From Limisphaera sp026417315 (lineage in GTDB: Bacteria; Verrucomicrobiota; Verrucomicrobiia; Limisphaerales; Limisphaeraceae): a stretch of 64,000 nucleotides of DNA. The stretch spans positions 29,729-93,728 of the forward strand of contig NZ_JBMVQY010000007.1 of the NCBI RefSeq assembly GCF_049537125.1. The letters run 5' to 3'. This document shows, in pieces, positions 8,550 to 16,651 of the stretch. Each line of letters starts with the position of its first letter. Position 1 is the first letter of the stretch. The notes under the pieces were generated by a model. The model worked only from the letters and a program-made list of their open reading frames with translations. It did no database searches and was not told the DNA's origin. Position numbers and translations under genes: made by a program.

Positions 8550-9353
8550 TCAGGCCAGCAGACGAAGCGCGGTCTGCGGATTGGCGTTTGCCTGGGCCAA
8601 CATCGCCGTGCCTGCCTGGACGAGGATGTTGTACCGGGCAAAGCGTGTGCTTTCTTCGGCCACGTCAACGTCCTTGATGCGACTGTTGGCCGCCGTGAGG
8701 TTGTCGCGCAGCACGCCGAGCTGCTCGCTGTACTTGGTCAGCCGCGCAATGTTCGAACCGATCGTGGCGCGGTCGGTCGCGAGTTGTTCGATCGCCGCCT
8801 TCACTCGCGTCAATGCGGTGACGGCGGCGGTGGTGGTCGCGACGCTGGCGCCGGTCGCGTTGGTGTAGACCGCGGCACCGAGATTCACACCCGCCATGTT
8901 GAAGGTGTTGCCATCACTGTCCGTGGTGACCGCCAGGGCCGTTCCACTAAACAGGCTGACACCGTTGAAGTCCTTGGTGGCCAGATCGTTGATGTAGGAG
9001 CCCAAGGCCGCGAACTCTTTCTGGTAGAGCGCGCGGTCGGTGTCCGTCTTGGTGACGTCCTGCGCGAGGATGGCCAGCTCGCTCATGCGGTCGAGGGCCT
9101 TCGAGACCTTCTGCAGGAACCCGTCCTGCGTCTGGCTGAACGAGATGGCGTTGGCCACGTTGGTGGCGGCAGCGTTGATGCGGTTGATCTGCGCGTCGAA
9201 ACGCATGGACACGGCCAATCCGGCCACGTCGTCTTCCGGCGACACGATCTTGGAGCCGGAGGAGAGACGGGCGAGGGACTTGCTGAGCAATGCGCTCGAC
9301 TCGGCGAGCAACCGGGCACTGCTTTGCGCGGATACGTTTGTGTTGATGACCAT
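8550..9353 (-). CDS. fliC: Flagellin 1 (filament protein)
   Basis: A 267-residue flagellin, the exported filament subunit. Both conserved ends are present: the N-terminal D0/D1 region (MVINTNVSAQSSARLL, then KSLARLSSGSKIVSPEDD) and the C-terminal D1/D0 region (NSRIKDVDVAEESTRFARY, then AQANANPQTALRLL). The variable D2/D3 part is nearly absent, so it is among the short flagellins (Bacillus Hag is about 300). It is closely related to flagellin 2 just upstream, so the pair is a tandem duplication. The start ATG has a strong ribosome site, AAGGAG at 9362-9367, which is partly buried in a leader hairpin (see 9354-9502). A sigma-28-type promoter lies at 9503-9529. Confidence 0.97.
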   Translation of the reverse strand: MVINTNVSAQSSARLLAESSALLSKSLARLSSGSKIVSPEDDVAGLAVSMRFDAQINRINAAATNVANAISFSQTQDGFLQKVSKALDRMSELAILAQDVTKTDTDRALYQKEFAALGSYINDLATKDFNGVSLFSGTALAVTTDSDGNTFNMAGVNLGAAVYTNATGASVATTTAAVTALTRVKAAIEQLATDRATIGSNIARLTKYSEQLGVLRDNLTAANSRIKDVDVAEESTRFARYNILVQAGTAMLAQANANPQTALRLLA

Positions 9354-9502
9354 ACTGCTGACTCCTTCCCTGAGTCACCCCTTTGCGGGGATTTGGTTGC
9401 GCGGCATCCCTGCCGCGGGGCGAGCCTTTTCGGGGCGCCCGCCCGTTCGTTCCCTGCTGGCTGTCAGGGGCCGCCAGCCGCCCGTTGGTTCTCACAGCCC
9501 GG
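9354..9502 (-). promoter_or_regulatory. Structured flagellin-1 mRNA leader with two CsrA-type hairpins
   Basis: Four hairpins, from promoter to start codon: 9456-9478 (GCTGGC/GCCAGC, 11-nt loop), 9400-9417 (CGCGGCA/TGCCGCG, loop GGGA), 9378-9390 (CCCC/GGGG) and 9359-9377 (TGACTC/GAGTCA, overlapping the AAGGAG ribosome site). The second reads CAGGGATG across its loop and the fourth CAGGGAAG, both matching the CsrA/RsmA binding pattern CANGGANG with GGA in the loop. The same four hairpins at the same distances occur before flagellin 2. It is known that CsrA represses flagellin translation in Bacillus by binding two leader sites, one over the ribosome site. CsrA control here is inferred. Confidence 0.7.
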
Positions 9503-9529
9503 ATATCGGCAGTTCGGCCGAACACTTGA
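9503..9529 (-). promoter_or_regulatory. Sigma-28 (FliA)-type promoter of flagellin 1
   Basis: On the minus strand, TCAA (9529-9526), a 15-nt spacer, then GCCGATAT (9510-9503). The sigma-28 consensus is TAAA-N15-GCCGATAA, so the -10 element has one mismatch and the spacing is exact. It predicts a leader of about 140 nt. Confidence 0.8.
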
Positions 9530-9556
9530 GCTGTGAAATCGTCGCCGGGGCAGGAA

Positions 9557-9583
9557 GGGCGGACCGGCCGGGCCGGTCCGCCC
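9557..9583 (-). terminator. GC-rich hairpin between the flagellin units
   Basis: GGGCGGACCGGCC at 9557-9569 pairs with GGCCGGTCCGCCC at 9571-9583, a 13-bp perfect inverted repeat. It lies about 30 nt upstream of the flagellin-1 promoter and may insulate it from flagellin-2 transcription. No T-run. Confidence 0.5.
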
Positions 9584-9791
9584 CTGTCGGTTTACTCCTT
9601 CCCCCGGGACGGCATCGCGGTCTGAGCGGTCTGCACCGCGGCGTGGGGCGTTCGGGCCCCGGGCACGTGGTCGCCGAACGTGCTCCGGGTCGAGGACCGC
9701 CTCCGGGCTGCGGGGCCGACCGTGCGATGCGTCAAATTCGGGTTCATAATCCTGGATGGGTGCTTGCGTTGCGTGGTGATCTGCGGCGGGA

Positions 9792-9814
9792 CCGACCGGT
9801 GCCGACCCGGTCGG
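9792..9814 (-). terminator. Hairpin just past flagellin 2
   Basis: CCGACCGG at 9792-9799 pairs with CCGGTCGG at 9807-9814 around a 7-nt loop, 17 nt after the flagellin-2 stop. The position is that of a 3' end hairpin; there is no T-run. Confidence 0.5.
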
Positions 9815-9831
9815 CCCGCGGCGCAGCCCGT

Positions 9832-10638
9832 TTACGACAGCAACCGCAGTACCATCTGCGGCACGGCATTCGCCTGCGCCAGCATGGCGGTGCCGGCCTG
9901 GACCAGGATGTTGTAGCGCGCGAACTGCGTGCTTTCCTCGGCCACATCCACGTCCTTGATGCGGCTGTTGGCCGAGGTGAGGTTGTCTTTGAGCACGCCC
10001 AGCTGGTCGCTGGTGTACATCAACCGGGCCACGTTGGCGCCGACGGTGGCACGATCCGTGGACAGCTGCACAATGGCGGCCTTGACGTTGGTCAGGGCTG
10101 CCGCTGCCGTGGTGGTGGTACTGACGTCACTGCTGTTCAGCACGGTGGTGTAGGCTGCGGCGCCCAGGTTGACGCCACTCATGTTGAACGTGTTGCCATC
10201 GCTGTCGATGGTCACGCTCAGGGTTGCTCCGTCAAAGAGGCTGACCCCGTTGTAGTCCTTGGTGGCGACGTCCTTGATATAGTCCACCAGGGTTTGGAAT
10301 TCCAGGTCGTAGAGGGCGCGGTCTGCGTCCGTCTTGGTGACGTCCTGGGCGAGGATGGCCAGCTCGCTCATGCGATCCAGGGCCTTGGCCACCTTCTTGA
10401 GGAAGCCGTCCTGCGTCTGGCTGAACGAGATGGCGTTGGCGATGTTTCCCTTGGCGGCGTTGATGCGGCTGATTTGCGCATCGAACCGCAGCGCGACCGC
10501 CTGGCCGGCGACGTCATCCTCCGGCGAGACGATCTTGGAGCCGGAAGACAAGCGCATGAGGGATTTGTTGAGGAGTGCGGAGGATTCCATGAGCAGCCGG
10601 GCGCTGCTCTGGGCCGACATGTTCGTGTTGATGACCAT
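9832..10638 (-). CDS. fliC: Flagellin 2 (filament protein)
   Basis: A 268-residue flagellin with the same conserved ends as flagellin 1 (MVINTNMSAQSSARLL at the start, NSRIKDVDVAEESTQFARY near the end). Differences concentrate in the centre, around the NMSGVNLGAAAYTTVL region. Like its neighbour it lacks an outer variable domain. Its ribosome site is poor: no AGGAG-like sequence precedes the ATG, only GGAC inside a hairpin, so it may be translated less than flagellin 1. It has its own sigma-28-type promoter (10782-10808) and a leader with the same hairpins. Two filament subunits may be used in different parts of the filament or at different levels. Confidence 0.97.
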   Translation of the reverse strand: MVINTNMSAQSSARLLMESSALLNKSLMRLSSGSKIVSPEDDVAGQAVALRFDAQISRINAAKGNIANAISFSQTQDGFLKKVAKALDRMSELAILAQDVTKTDADRALYDLEFQTLVDYIKDVATKDYNGVSLFDGATLSVTIDSDGNTFNMSGVNLGAAAYTTVLNSSDVSTTTTAAAALTNVKAAIVQLSTDRATVGANVARLMYTSDQLGVLKDNLTSANSRIKDVDVAEESTQFARYNILVQAGTAMLAQANAVPQMVLRLLS

Positions 10639-10781
10639 AACTCAGTCCGTGAGTCGCCCCGGGGGCGGGGCCTTGTATTTGTCGCGGCGTCCGTGCCGCG
10701 GGCGCATCGGTCTTGGGGCGACGCGCCCTCTGCCCCACCGGCTGTTGCAGGCCGCCGGTCGCCTGATTTCCGACGCCCCAT
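10639..10781 (-). promoter_or_regulatory. Structured flagellin-2 mRNA leader with two CsrA-type hairpins
   Basis: It has the same order and spacing as the flagellin-1 leader: 10737-10759 (ACCGGC/GCCGGT, 11-nt loop), 10683-10700 (CGCGGC/GCCGCG, loop with ACGGAC on the RNA), 10657-10670 (CCCCG/CGGGG) and 10640-10654 (ACTCA/TGAGT, loop CGGAC). Stem bases differ from the other leader but stay paired. CACGGACG in the second hairpin fits CANGGANG fully, and CACGGACU in the last fits except the final base. The last stem ends 2 nt before the ATG. Confidence 0.7.
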
Positions 10782-10808
10782 ACATCGGCAGGACCTTTGC
10801 GGGCTTAA
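10782..10808 (-). promoter_or_regulatory. Sigma-28 (FliA)-type promoter of flagellin 2
   Basis: On the minus strand, TTAA (10808-10805), a 15-nt spacer, then GCCGATGT (10789-10782). The spacing is exact and six of eight -10 bases match GCCGATAA. It is nearly the same as the flagellin-1 promoter. Confidence 0.8.
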
Positions 10809-11183
10809 ATGGTTTTTGGACCCACTGATGCCGTGTTGCGTCAACCAAGGTCCTCCATGGCGCGACCGGGCACGCGGGGCCGGCGATCCCGCACGTCCGC
10901 GGCGAGGGGCATGGTCCCCGCGGGGGCAAAATGCCCCAGAGTGCCACGCGTCTCGCAGACCCGGCGGGTTGGAAGGCAACCGAGGGGCCCTGCAGCACCC
11001 CGTTCGAACGGGTCAAACGCGCGCAGCCGCGGCAGAGGCCGCCAGATCGGTTGCGCTGCGCCGGATGCGGCGATCAGGGATTGAAAGCCGGTCCGGCCCC
11101 GAGGCAGGTGTTTGCTCAACTCCGAAGTCCTGAAGAGAAGCCGCGGCATTGACGCAAGGCGCTGTTCATTTCCAAAGTGGGGT
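10809..11183. other. Gene-free spacer
   Basis: About 375 nt between the divergent flagellin-2 promoter and the NUDIX gene. No feature recognised beyond GC-rich sequence. Confidence 0.5.
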
Positions 11184-11669
11184 GTGGCGCACATTCACGA
11201 GCGAATCGATTTCACCGTGGCGGTCTTTGTAGTGCGGGATCGCCGAGTGTTGCTGGTGCTGCATCGACAGTTGAATCGTTGGCTGCCCCTGGGCGGGCAT
11301 ATCGAACTGGACGAAGACCCGGAGCAGGCGGCGTTGCGAGAAGCGCGCGAAGAAAGCGGGTTGGAGGTGGAGCTCTGGGGGGAACGGCCACCGACGACCG
11401 GAAATGGGACACGCGCCCTGATCGCGCCCCGGTTCATGGACATTCATCGAATCACGGACACCCACGAACACATCGGGTTGATCTACTGGGCGCGGCCGCG
11501 CGGCGGCGAGGTGCGACTGGCTCCGGCAGAACATGAGCAAATCCGGTGGTGCACGGCGGAAGAGTTGGACGCCCTGGAGCCCCCGGTTTCGGAGGCCGTC
11601 AAATGGTATGCCCGCAAGGCCATCGAGGAGCTGTCCGGGCTCCCGGCTGATCACGGGTCGGGCGCCTGA
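11184..11669 (+). CDS. NUDIX hydrolase
   Basis: Small cytoplasmic pyrophosphohydrolase of the NUDIX superfamily; the substrate (a nucleoside diphosphate linked to some group X) cannot be told from sequence. The NUDIX box is complete: G-x5-E-x7-REAREESGL, starting at GHIELDEDPEQ, giving the metal-binding glutamates. The frame is open from 11112, but relatives typically begin with a short AHIHERIDFTV strand right after the start. This selects the GTG at 11184 and gives a 161-residue protein. It is followed 37 nt later by an MFS transporter on the same strand. Confidence 0.88.
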   Translation: MAHIHERIDFTVAVFVVRDRRVLLVLHRQLNRWLPLGGHIELDEDPEQAALREAREESGLEVELWGERPPTTGNGTRALIAPRFMDIHRITDTHEHIGLIYWARPRGGEVRLAPAEHEQIRWCTAEELDALEPPVSEAVKWYARKAIEELSGLPADHGSGA

Positions 11670-11706
11670 CCCGCCGCCGAAGGCCATCCCCGCCCTCGTG
11701 CCGAAC

Positions 11707-12939
11707 ATGTCCCTGGTGTCGCCCAAGACCCTCTATTTCGGCGTCGCAGGACTGAACTCGGTCGCGACCACGCTCTTCTTCTACTACTTCTACTTTTTCG
11801 CCCAGCAGCAGTTCGGTTTCGGCAACCGCCAGAATCTCTGGCTCGCTGCGCTCCAGGGTGCGACGTATGCGGTCGGGTCATGGATTGGGGGCCGTTGCGC
11901 CCAGCGGTGGGGTTATTCACGGGCCCTCCGGCGGGGGCTGATGGCCATGGCCCTGGCCCTGGCCGCGGGGACGGCGATGTCGGGCGTCGCGGCTCACGTA
12001 GCAGTGATGATCGCGGTCACTTTGGGTACGTGTTTCACCTGGCCCTCGTTGGAGGCGTTGGTCAGTCACGGTGAAGACCGCGCCGGCACGCAATGGCATG
12101 TGGGACTCTACAACCTGGTATGGGCAGGCACGGGTGCGCTGGCCTACTTTCTGGGTGGTGCTCTTCTGGATGCGTGGGGCATGGTCGCCCTGCATTGGGT
12201 TCCTCTGGGGATTGTGCTGGTGGAATGGCTGTTGGCGAAGCAAGCGCAGCAATTGGCTGTCCAAACAGCTCATCCCGCTCGAACGGTCCCACAGGACCCG
12301 GCGATGACACCGGGGGATCGGGCGGATCAACGCCGCTTTTTGAGAATGGCCTGGATGGCCAATCCGTTTGCCTACATGGCCATTCAGACGCTGGTGGCGG
12401 TCATGCCGGGCATCGCCGCCCGGCTGGGGCTTTCCACGACATGGGCGGGCATCTGCGGTTCGCTCTGGTGTTTTGCCCGGTTGGCGGCGTTTGCCTGGCT
12501 ATGGCGATGGGAGGGCTGGCATTACCGGTTCGGTTGGCTGGCGGGTTCCTTCACGGCGTTACTGGTTTCTTTTGCCGTTCTGCTGACGGTGCCTCACCTG
12601 GTCGCGATGCTGGTGGCTCAGATTGTTTTCGGTTTGGCGCTGGGGCTCATCTACTCCAGCTCGCTCTTTTATTCGATGGACGCCGGAGAGACCAAGGGCG
12701 AGCACGGGGGCATTCACGAAGCGGCCATCGGCCTGGGCAACATGAGCGGTCCGCTGGTGGGCGCGGTGGCGCTGCAATGGTGGCCCGCTCGTCCGGACAG
12801 CGGCGCCGTGGCAGTGTGCGCGTTGCTTGCGGTGGGGTGGCTGGCCCTGCTGCGCGCCGGCTGGCGGCGGAACTGCCCCCTTCCCGGGACAGAGCCGCCT
12901 CGCTCAACCTCCGATCAACCCTCCGGACCAACTGCGTGA
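11707..12939 (+). CDS. Major facilitator superfamily transporter
   Basis: A 410-residue inner-membrane protein with about 12 hydrophobic segments, from the first (GVAGLNSVATTLFFYYFYFF) to the last (VAVCALLAVGWLALLRAG). The layout is that of MFS carriers: two bundles of six with a polar central loop at about residues 180-215. Small-residue motifs such as GSWIGGRCAQRWG after segment 2 match the MFS loop 2-3 signature. The substrate is unknown. The start at 11707 (MSLVSPKTLYFG) puts the first segment near the N-terminus; the frame is open further upstream across the end of the NUDIX gene. Confidence 0.85.
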   Translation: MSLVSPKTLYFGVAGLNSVATTLFFYYFYFFAQQQFGFGNRQNLWLAALQGATYAVGSWIGGRCAQRWGYSRALRRGLMAMALALAAGTAMSGVAAHVAVMIAVTLGTCFTWPSLEALVSHGEDRAGTQWHVGLYNLVWAGTGALAYFLGGALLDAWGMVALHWVPLGIVLVEWLLAKQAQQLAVQTAHPARTVPQDPAMTPGDRADQRRFLRMAWMANPFAYMAIQTLVAVMPGIAARLGLSTTWAGICGSLWCFARLAAFAWLWRWEGWHYRFGWLAGSFTALLVSFAVLLTVPHLVAMLVAQIVFGLALGLIYSSSLFYSMDAGETKGEHGGIHEAAIGLGNMSGPLVGAVALQWWPARPDSGAVAVCALLAVGWLALLRAGWRRNCPLPGTEPPRSTSDQPSGPTA

Positions 12940-13046
12940 GGTTTGCAGGTTAGCAACGACCTGGGCGCTTCGGGTCGGCATCACCGCCTCCGGGCGGCGG
13001 CGCCACGCTTCCCCGTGCCTCGAAGGAGGTGCCTCGATGCTGTCGG

Positions 13047-13370
13047 CTAGGCCCCCTCCTCTTCGGCTCCATTGCCCTCGCACGGTGGTGTTTCGAGGCT
13101 TTCCGCGGCGCGCGCCAGTTCCTGAATCACGCGGGCCAGATCGCGCAGGCCGGGCGCCGGGATGATGATGGCGTCGCGGCGTCCGCCGACATCCTCGGTG
13201 ATGCGCAGGAAGCGGCCACGAGGATTCTCTTTCAACGACAGAATGAACGTCTTCCGTTCCACTTGAAGCCGTTCGGTGCGCAAGGTCACATCGGAAGAGG
13301 CCACCGGCCGGTTCAAGCCATCGTACGGCGGGCGCGGTCGGAACGAAGCGTGCCTGTCATTCGAGATCAT
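13047..13370 (-). CDS. PUR-family DNA/RNA-binding protein (DUF3276)
   Basis: A 107-residue cytoplasmic protein with the bacterial PUR-alpha-like domain. The signature strands are ERKTFILSLKENPRGRFLRI and then GGRRDAIIIPAPGLRDLARV. Family members bind single-stranded nucleic acid; the specific role in bacteria is not established. The ATG at 13370 has a good ribosome site (GGGAAG, 5 nt away), whereas the in-frame GTG at 13376 does not. The next gene upstream on this strand ends at 13441, leaving a 70-nt gap. Confidence 0.85.
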   Translation of the reverse strand: MISNDRHASFRPRPPYDGLNRPVASSDVTLRTERLQVERKTFILSLKENPRGRFLRITEDVGGRRDAIIIPAPGLRDLARVIQELARAAESLETPPCEGNGAEEEGA

Positions 13371-13440
13371 ACCCACTTCCCAAAGAAACCCTACAGTTCA
13401 CCATTAGACGGAGCCAACTTGAACCGGGGGAGCGGGACTG

Positions 13441-13977
13441 TCAACTCCGCAGTTTGAACGAGGGAAGGAACCGTGGGGCGTCGGCGGGACGGGCGACGCG
13501 GTTGAGGTAGAGCAACAACCCCGCGATCACCAGCAGGTTGGCGGCCTGGGCCGTGCCGTGCCACCAGCGAAGGCGATGAGCGGCCACTTCGCGCACGGCG
13601 GCGGGCAAATTTACGGCGTGCTTGATGCGGTGCAGCCGATGAATCTCCGGCTGCCACCAGAAGGCGCCCATCAGCACTAGGGCGGTCAGAACGGCGACGC
13701 AGTACGTTTCCACGCGCCGCAGCGGGCGGCGCAACCACGCCCATTCGGCCAGCAAATGAGCCACCGCCAGGCTTGCGCACACGATCTGGAGCCGAAACAG
13801 CCGAGACACAAGCAGGCCGGCGATCGCACCGCTGAAATAGGGAAAATTGCGATCCCCCAACAGGGACCGCATTTCCTCGGAAAACACCGCCGGCCCCACC
13901 GCCACAGTAAAAAACACGCCGGCCCCCAACCACACGGCGGCATTGACGAGCCCCAGGAAGCGAAGCAGACCGCTCAC
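13441..13977 (-). CDS. DUF4149-like integral membrane protein
   Basis: 178 residues with four hydrophobic segments: about 5-30, 48-75 (which contains GAIAGLLVSRLFRLQIV), 90-110 and 145-165. The arrangement (a first segment with NAAVWLGAGVFFTVAVGPAVF, a conserved RLHRIKHAVNL stretch, and WWHGTAQAANLL before the last segment) matches the DUF4149/TMEM205-type family, whose function is unknown. It begins with GTG preceded by GGGTGG. No enzyme motif is seen. Confidence 0.75.
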   Translation of the reverse strand: MSGLLRFLGLVNAAVWLGAGVFFTVAVGPAVFSEEMRSLLGDRNFPYFSGAIAGLLVSRLFRLQIVCASLAVAHLLAEWAWLRRPLRRVETYCVAVLTALVLMGAFWWQPEIHRLHRIKHAVNLPAAVREVAAHRLRWWHGTAQAANLLVIAGLLLYLNRVARPADAPRFLPSFKLRS

Positions 13978-14769
13978 GTGGCCACCCTAGAAAGGGAAGC
14001 GGGTCTTGCCAAGCATGGAGTGGTTTCTGAAGGCCGGCCGCAGCCCATACGCATTCGACGACGCGGACGGGCAGGTCGCGAGGTCAAGTGGGACAACTCA
14101 TGTTCCTTTCAAAGACCCGATCAAGAGCCCCCGTGGCCACATCGTGCAGGGGCCGAGCAGGGAAGTGCCCGAGCTCCGCTTCCTTGCCCGACCTGCGGAC
14201 CGTGGAGAGCGCGAAAGTGGCTGCTTGCGGTTCGCCAGCTGTGGATGATTGCCAAGGGGGCGGCGCCGGTTCCGCCCGTTACGGCATTCTGGGTGCGCCC
14301 CTCGAGAAGCCGCGCTCGGCCCAAACCCATGCTTCCCTTCTCCTTTCCGCAGGTGGATCGACGTCTCGGCAAGCGAAAGTCTGGGAGCCGAGGCATGGAG
14401 AGCGCGTCCGGCACTGCAGCCCGGCGGCCCAACAGCAATGCGGACGTTCAGTCACCCGCGGATGACCGGCGGCCTTTGTTCGGACGTCTTGAGCGGCACT
14501 CTCACCGAGCTCTGGCCGGATTGCCCCCCGAGTTCTTCCGGCCACCGAAAACGATTACAGGGCCCGGGCGGCTGGGACCGACCGGCTCCTCGAAGGTCTC
14601 CCCCGGCCGATCGGTCGCCGCAGGAGGAGGCGTGGAAGATCGGTCCCGGAGAGTCCAGGGCTTCGATCCCGGATTATCCCAACGATTCCCGGGGCGCGAG
14701 CCGGTATTGCCGTGCTTCTTGGCGCGGTGACACGCAGGAGAGTTGCCAACGCACCAGCGGGGTTGCTTA
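13978..14769. other. Gene-free spacer
   Basis: About 790 nt between divergent genes. Several frames are open for 80-120 codons on both strands, but their composition follows the general GC bias and none resembles a protein. No tRNA or repeat was recognised. Confidence 0.5.
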
Positions 14770-15297
14770 ATGAGATCCGCAATGGCCAGCGTGGGTGAAC
14801 AATTGCGGGCGCGTCGGGAAGCCATGGGCCTGAGCCTGCAGGATCTGGCGACCATCACCAAGATTCGTGCGGATCATCTGCGGGCATTGGAAGAGGGCCG
14901 GTATGCGGTCTTCAGCGCCCCGGTGTACATCAAGGGATCGGTACGAAGCTGCGCGCAGGCTCTCAAACTCGATCCTGCTCCCCTGCTCCGCCAACTTGAC
15001 CAGGAATTGTCTCAAGACGCGAAGCTGGGACATCCTCCGGCCTTGTCTCCGGCGGAGCCGGGTTTTTGGGACCGGCTTTTATTCCATCTGGTGCGGCTGA
15101 GCTGGCGTCAAACTGCCATCATGGCGTTGTTGGTGGTGCTGGCCGCGGTGTGGTTGGGGCGGTATCTACTGTGGGAACGGCGCCCGGCCGGGGCCGGTCC
15201 ACAAAGCGTTCAGCCGACGCTGTACGAGGAACCGGTCCCGCCCCATCTGGAAACGCTCAGCCTGCCTGCCCCGCAGCCCGCCCGACCGGCCGGCTGA
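14770..15297 (+). CDS. RodZ-like helix-turn-helix membrane protein
   Basis: 175 residues. The N-terminal HTH_25 domain (about 5-75: VGEQLRARREAMGLSLQDLA, then TKIRADHLRALEEG, then APVYIKGSVRSCAQ) is the cytoplasmic domain of RodZ, which links MreB to the cell-wall machinery. One transmembrane helix follows at about 117-135 (AIMALLVVLAAVWLG). The outer part is a short proline-rich tail of about 35 residues and lacks the beta domain of full RodZ, so it may be a reduced RodZ or a membrane-tethered regulator. The start is uncertain: ATG at 14770 or 14782. Confidence 0.75.
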   Translation: MRSAMASVGEQLRARREAMGLSLQDLATITKIRADHLRALEEGRYAVFSAPVYIKGSVRSCAQALKLDPAPLLRQLDQELSQDAKLGHPPALSPAEPGFWDRLLFHLVRLSWRQTAIMALLVVLAAVWLGRYLLWERRPAGAGPQSVQPTLYEEPVPPHLETLSLPAPQPARPAG

Positions 15298-15414
15298 CTT
15301 GGAGAGTATTCGCGCCGCAGCGGCCGCTCTGCGGCTGCCCGTGTGAGCCGGCATCGGGCGTGGATCGGCGAGGTCGGCGACCTCTTCGAGCGAGGTTCCT
15401 TCAGCCCGGTCGCC

Positions 15415-15750
15415 TCATGCGGGCGGGTTGGGCGGGAACGAGGCCCATGCCGAGAGTCTGGATTGTGCCTGGGGAGAGAGACCGGTGAACACCATGGAGA
15501 CGTGGTAGCCGGTGTGCCGGTTGCCGGTGCAACTCACGACCACTCCTGTGCAGGTCATGCGTCCCTTGTCCACCGGGGAACGGACGGTCAAAGTCATTTC
15601 CGTCCAGCAAGGCAGGGCCGTGGGGCTCAGGAACTCGATGCCATTGCGCCGGAACACCACGGCATCCCGAGGCAACGTCAGCTGCGTCTCCCGTGATTCC
15701 ACCGTAACCTGTGAACCACCGTTGGTACGCTCCGCTTTACGCGCACTCAT
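15415..15750 (-). CDS. PilZ-like domain protein
   Basis: A 111-residue beta-rich protein. The sequence GIEFLSPTALPCWTEMTLTV followed by CTGVVVSCTGNRHTGYHVS and VFTGLSPQAQSRL is a PilZ-like barrel pattern (the D/NxSxxG strand is here CTGNRHTGYHVS). The canonical RxxxR c-di-GMP motif is not visible near the N-terminus, so nucleotide binding is doubtful. The ATG at 15750 (MSARKAERTNG) is preferred over 15807, which would add an odd alanine- and cysteine-rich stretch. It is isolated between gene-free spacers. Confidence 0.65.
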   Translation of the reverse strand: MSARKAERTNGGSQVTVESRETQLTLPRDAVVFRRNGIEFLSPTALPCWTEMTLTVRSPVDKGRMTCTGVVVSCTGNRHTGYHVSMVFTGLSPQAQSRLSAWASFPPNPPA

Positions 15751-16651
15751 ACAGCACCCACAACCTACCACAGCCGCGGCTGCGGTCAAAGCCTGAGTTT
15801 GACCCATGCAAGTTGCGCCGGTTTTGGCCGGCCGTCAGTTGAGGAGGATCAAGGTGCGTTGGGCTTGAGAAGGACGTGCGGCCACAGTTCCAAGCGTCCG
15901 ACCCGCTGTGGAGCCGGGCCGGGAGTTGTTCGAGCTGCGAGAGCCCGTTGGTGCGGATCGGGTTCCCACCGCGCCCGCGGTGTTCGAAGCCGTGCCGGAT
16001 CTCCACCTCGATGGATTTCTCGACTGCACCCGAAGAACTCTTGATGGCGGGGGTTCGGCGTGCTCGGCCCGTGTGCAGGCGGGCCGGGGGTTGACCCGGG
16101 CCTCCAAGCCGGGGCGATTGCGCCGCAGGTGGCCCCACAGCGCCTGAAACTCCAGGGGCCGCCCTATGGAGGTAGGAGGCTGGTGCGCAGCGTCACCAAG
16201 GCGGCCTGACGGCCGGCATCCTGGTTGGGACAACCTCCATGTTCAGGCCAACCACGGGGCAGTGCCCCGTGGCAATCCACCTCAATCTCAAAAGTCCCGA
16301 TGTGAGCCACAAAGGTGTGGAGAAGGGCTGGTTGCTTTACAGTGCACCAGCAGCTCGGTCGATCTGTCAGTGTCATTCTCGGACCAAGATCCCGTGCAGG
16401 AAATGGCGCCATCGAGCGTTTGTGCTCCAAGCCAGGAACTCTCGCGGAGTCCAAGCCGTTCCGGCCTGCGCCACCTTGAAGCTATTTCGGGGCCCAGAGT
16501 CTTCCCGAACTTCCCGCTGCAGGTTCGATGGCAGATCTTGCCCCGGAAAGTCGTCCTCGCTGGACTCCGAGAGATCCGCTCTGGAGACAGACCTCCAAGG
16601 CTCGACGGCCGGTTACTCCCGAATCCGGACGGTGGGCCGCGACTCTTACCT
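15751..16651. other. Gene-free spacer
   Basis: About 900 nt with open frames on both strands that look like composition artefacts. No protein, RNA or repeat recognised. It could hold decayed genes, but I cannot show that. Confidence 0.45.
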
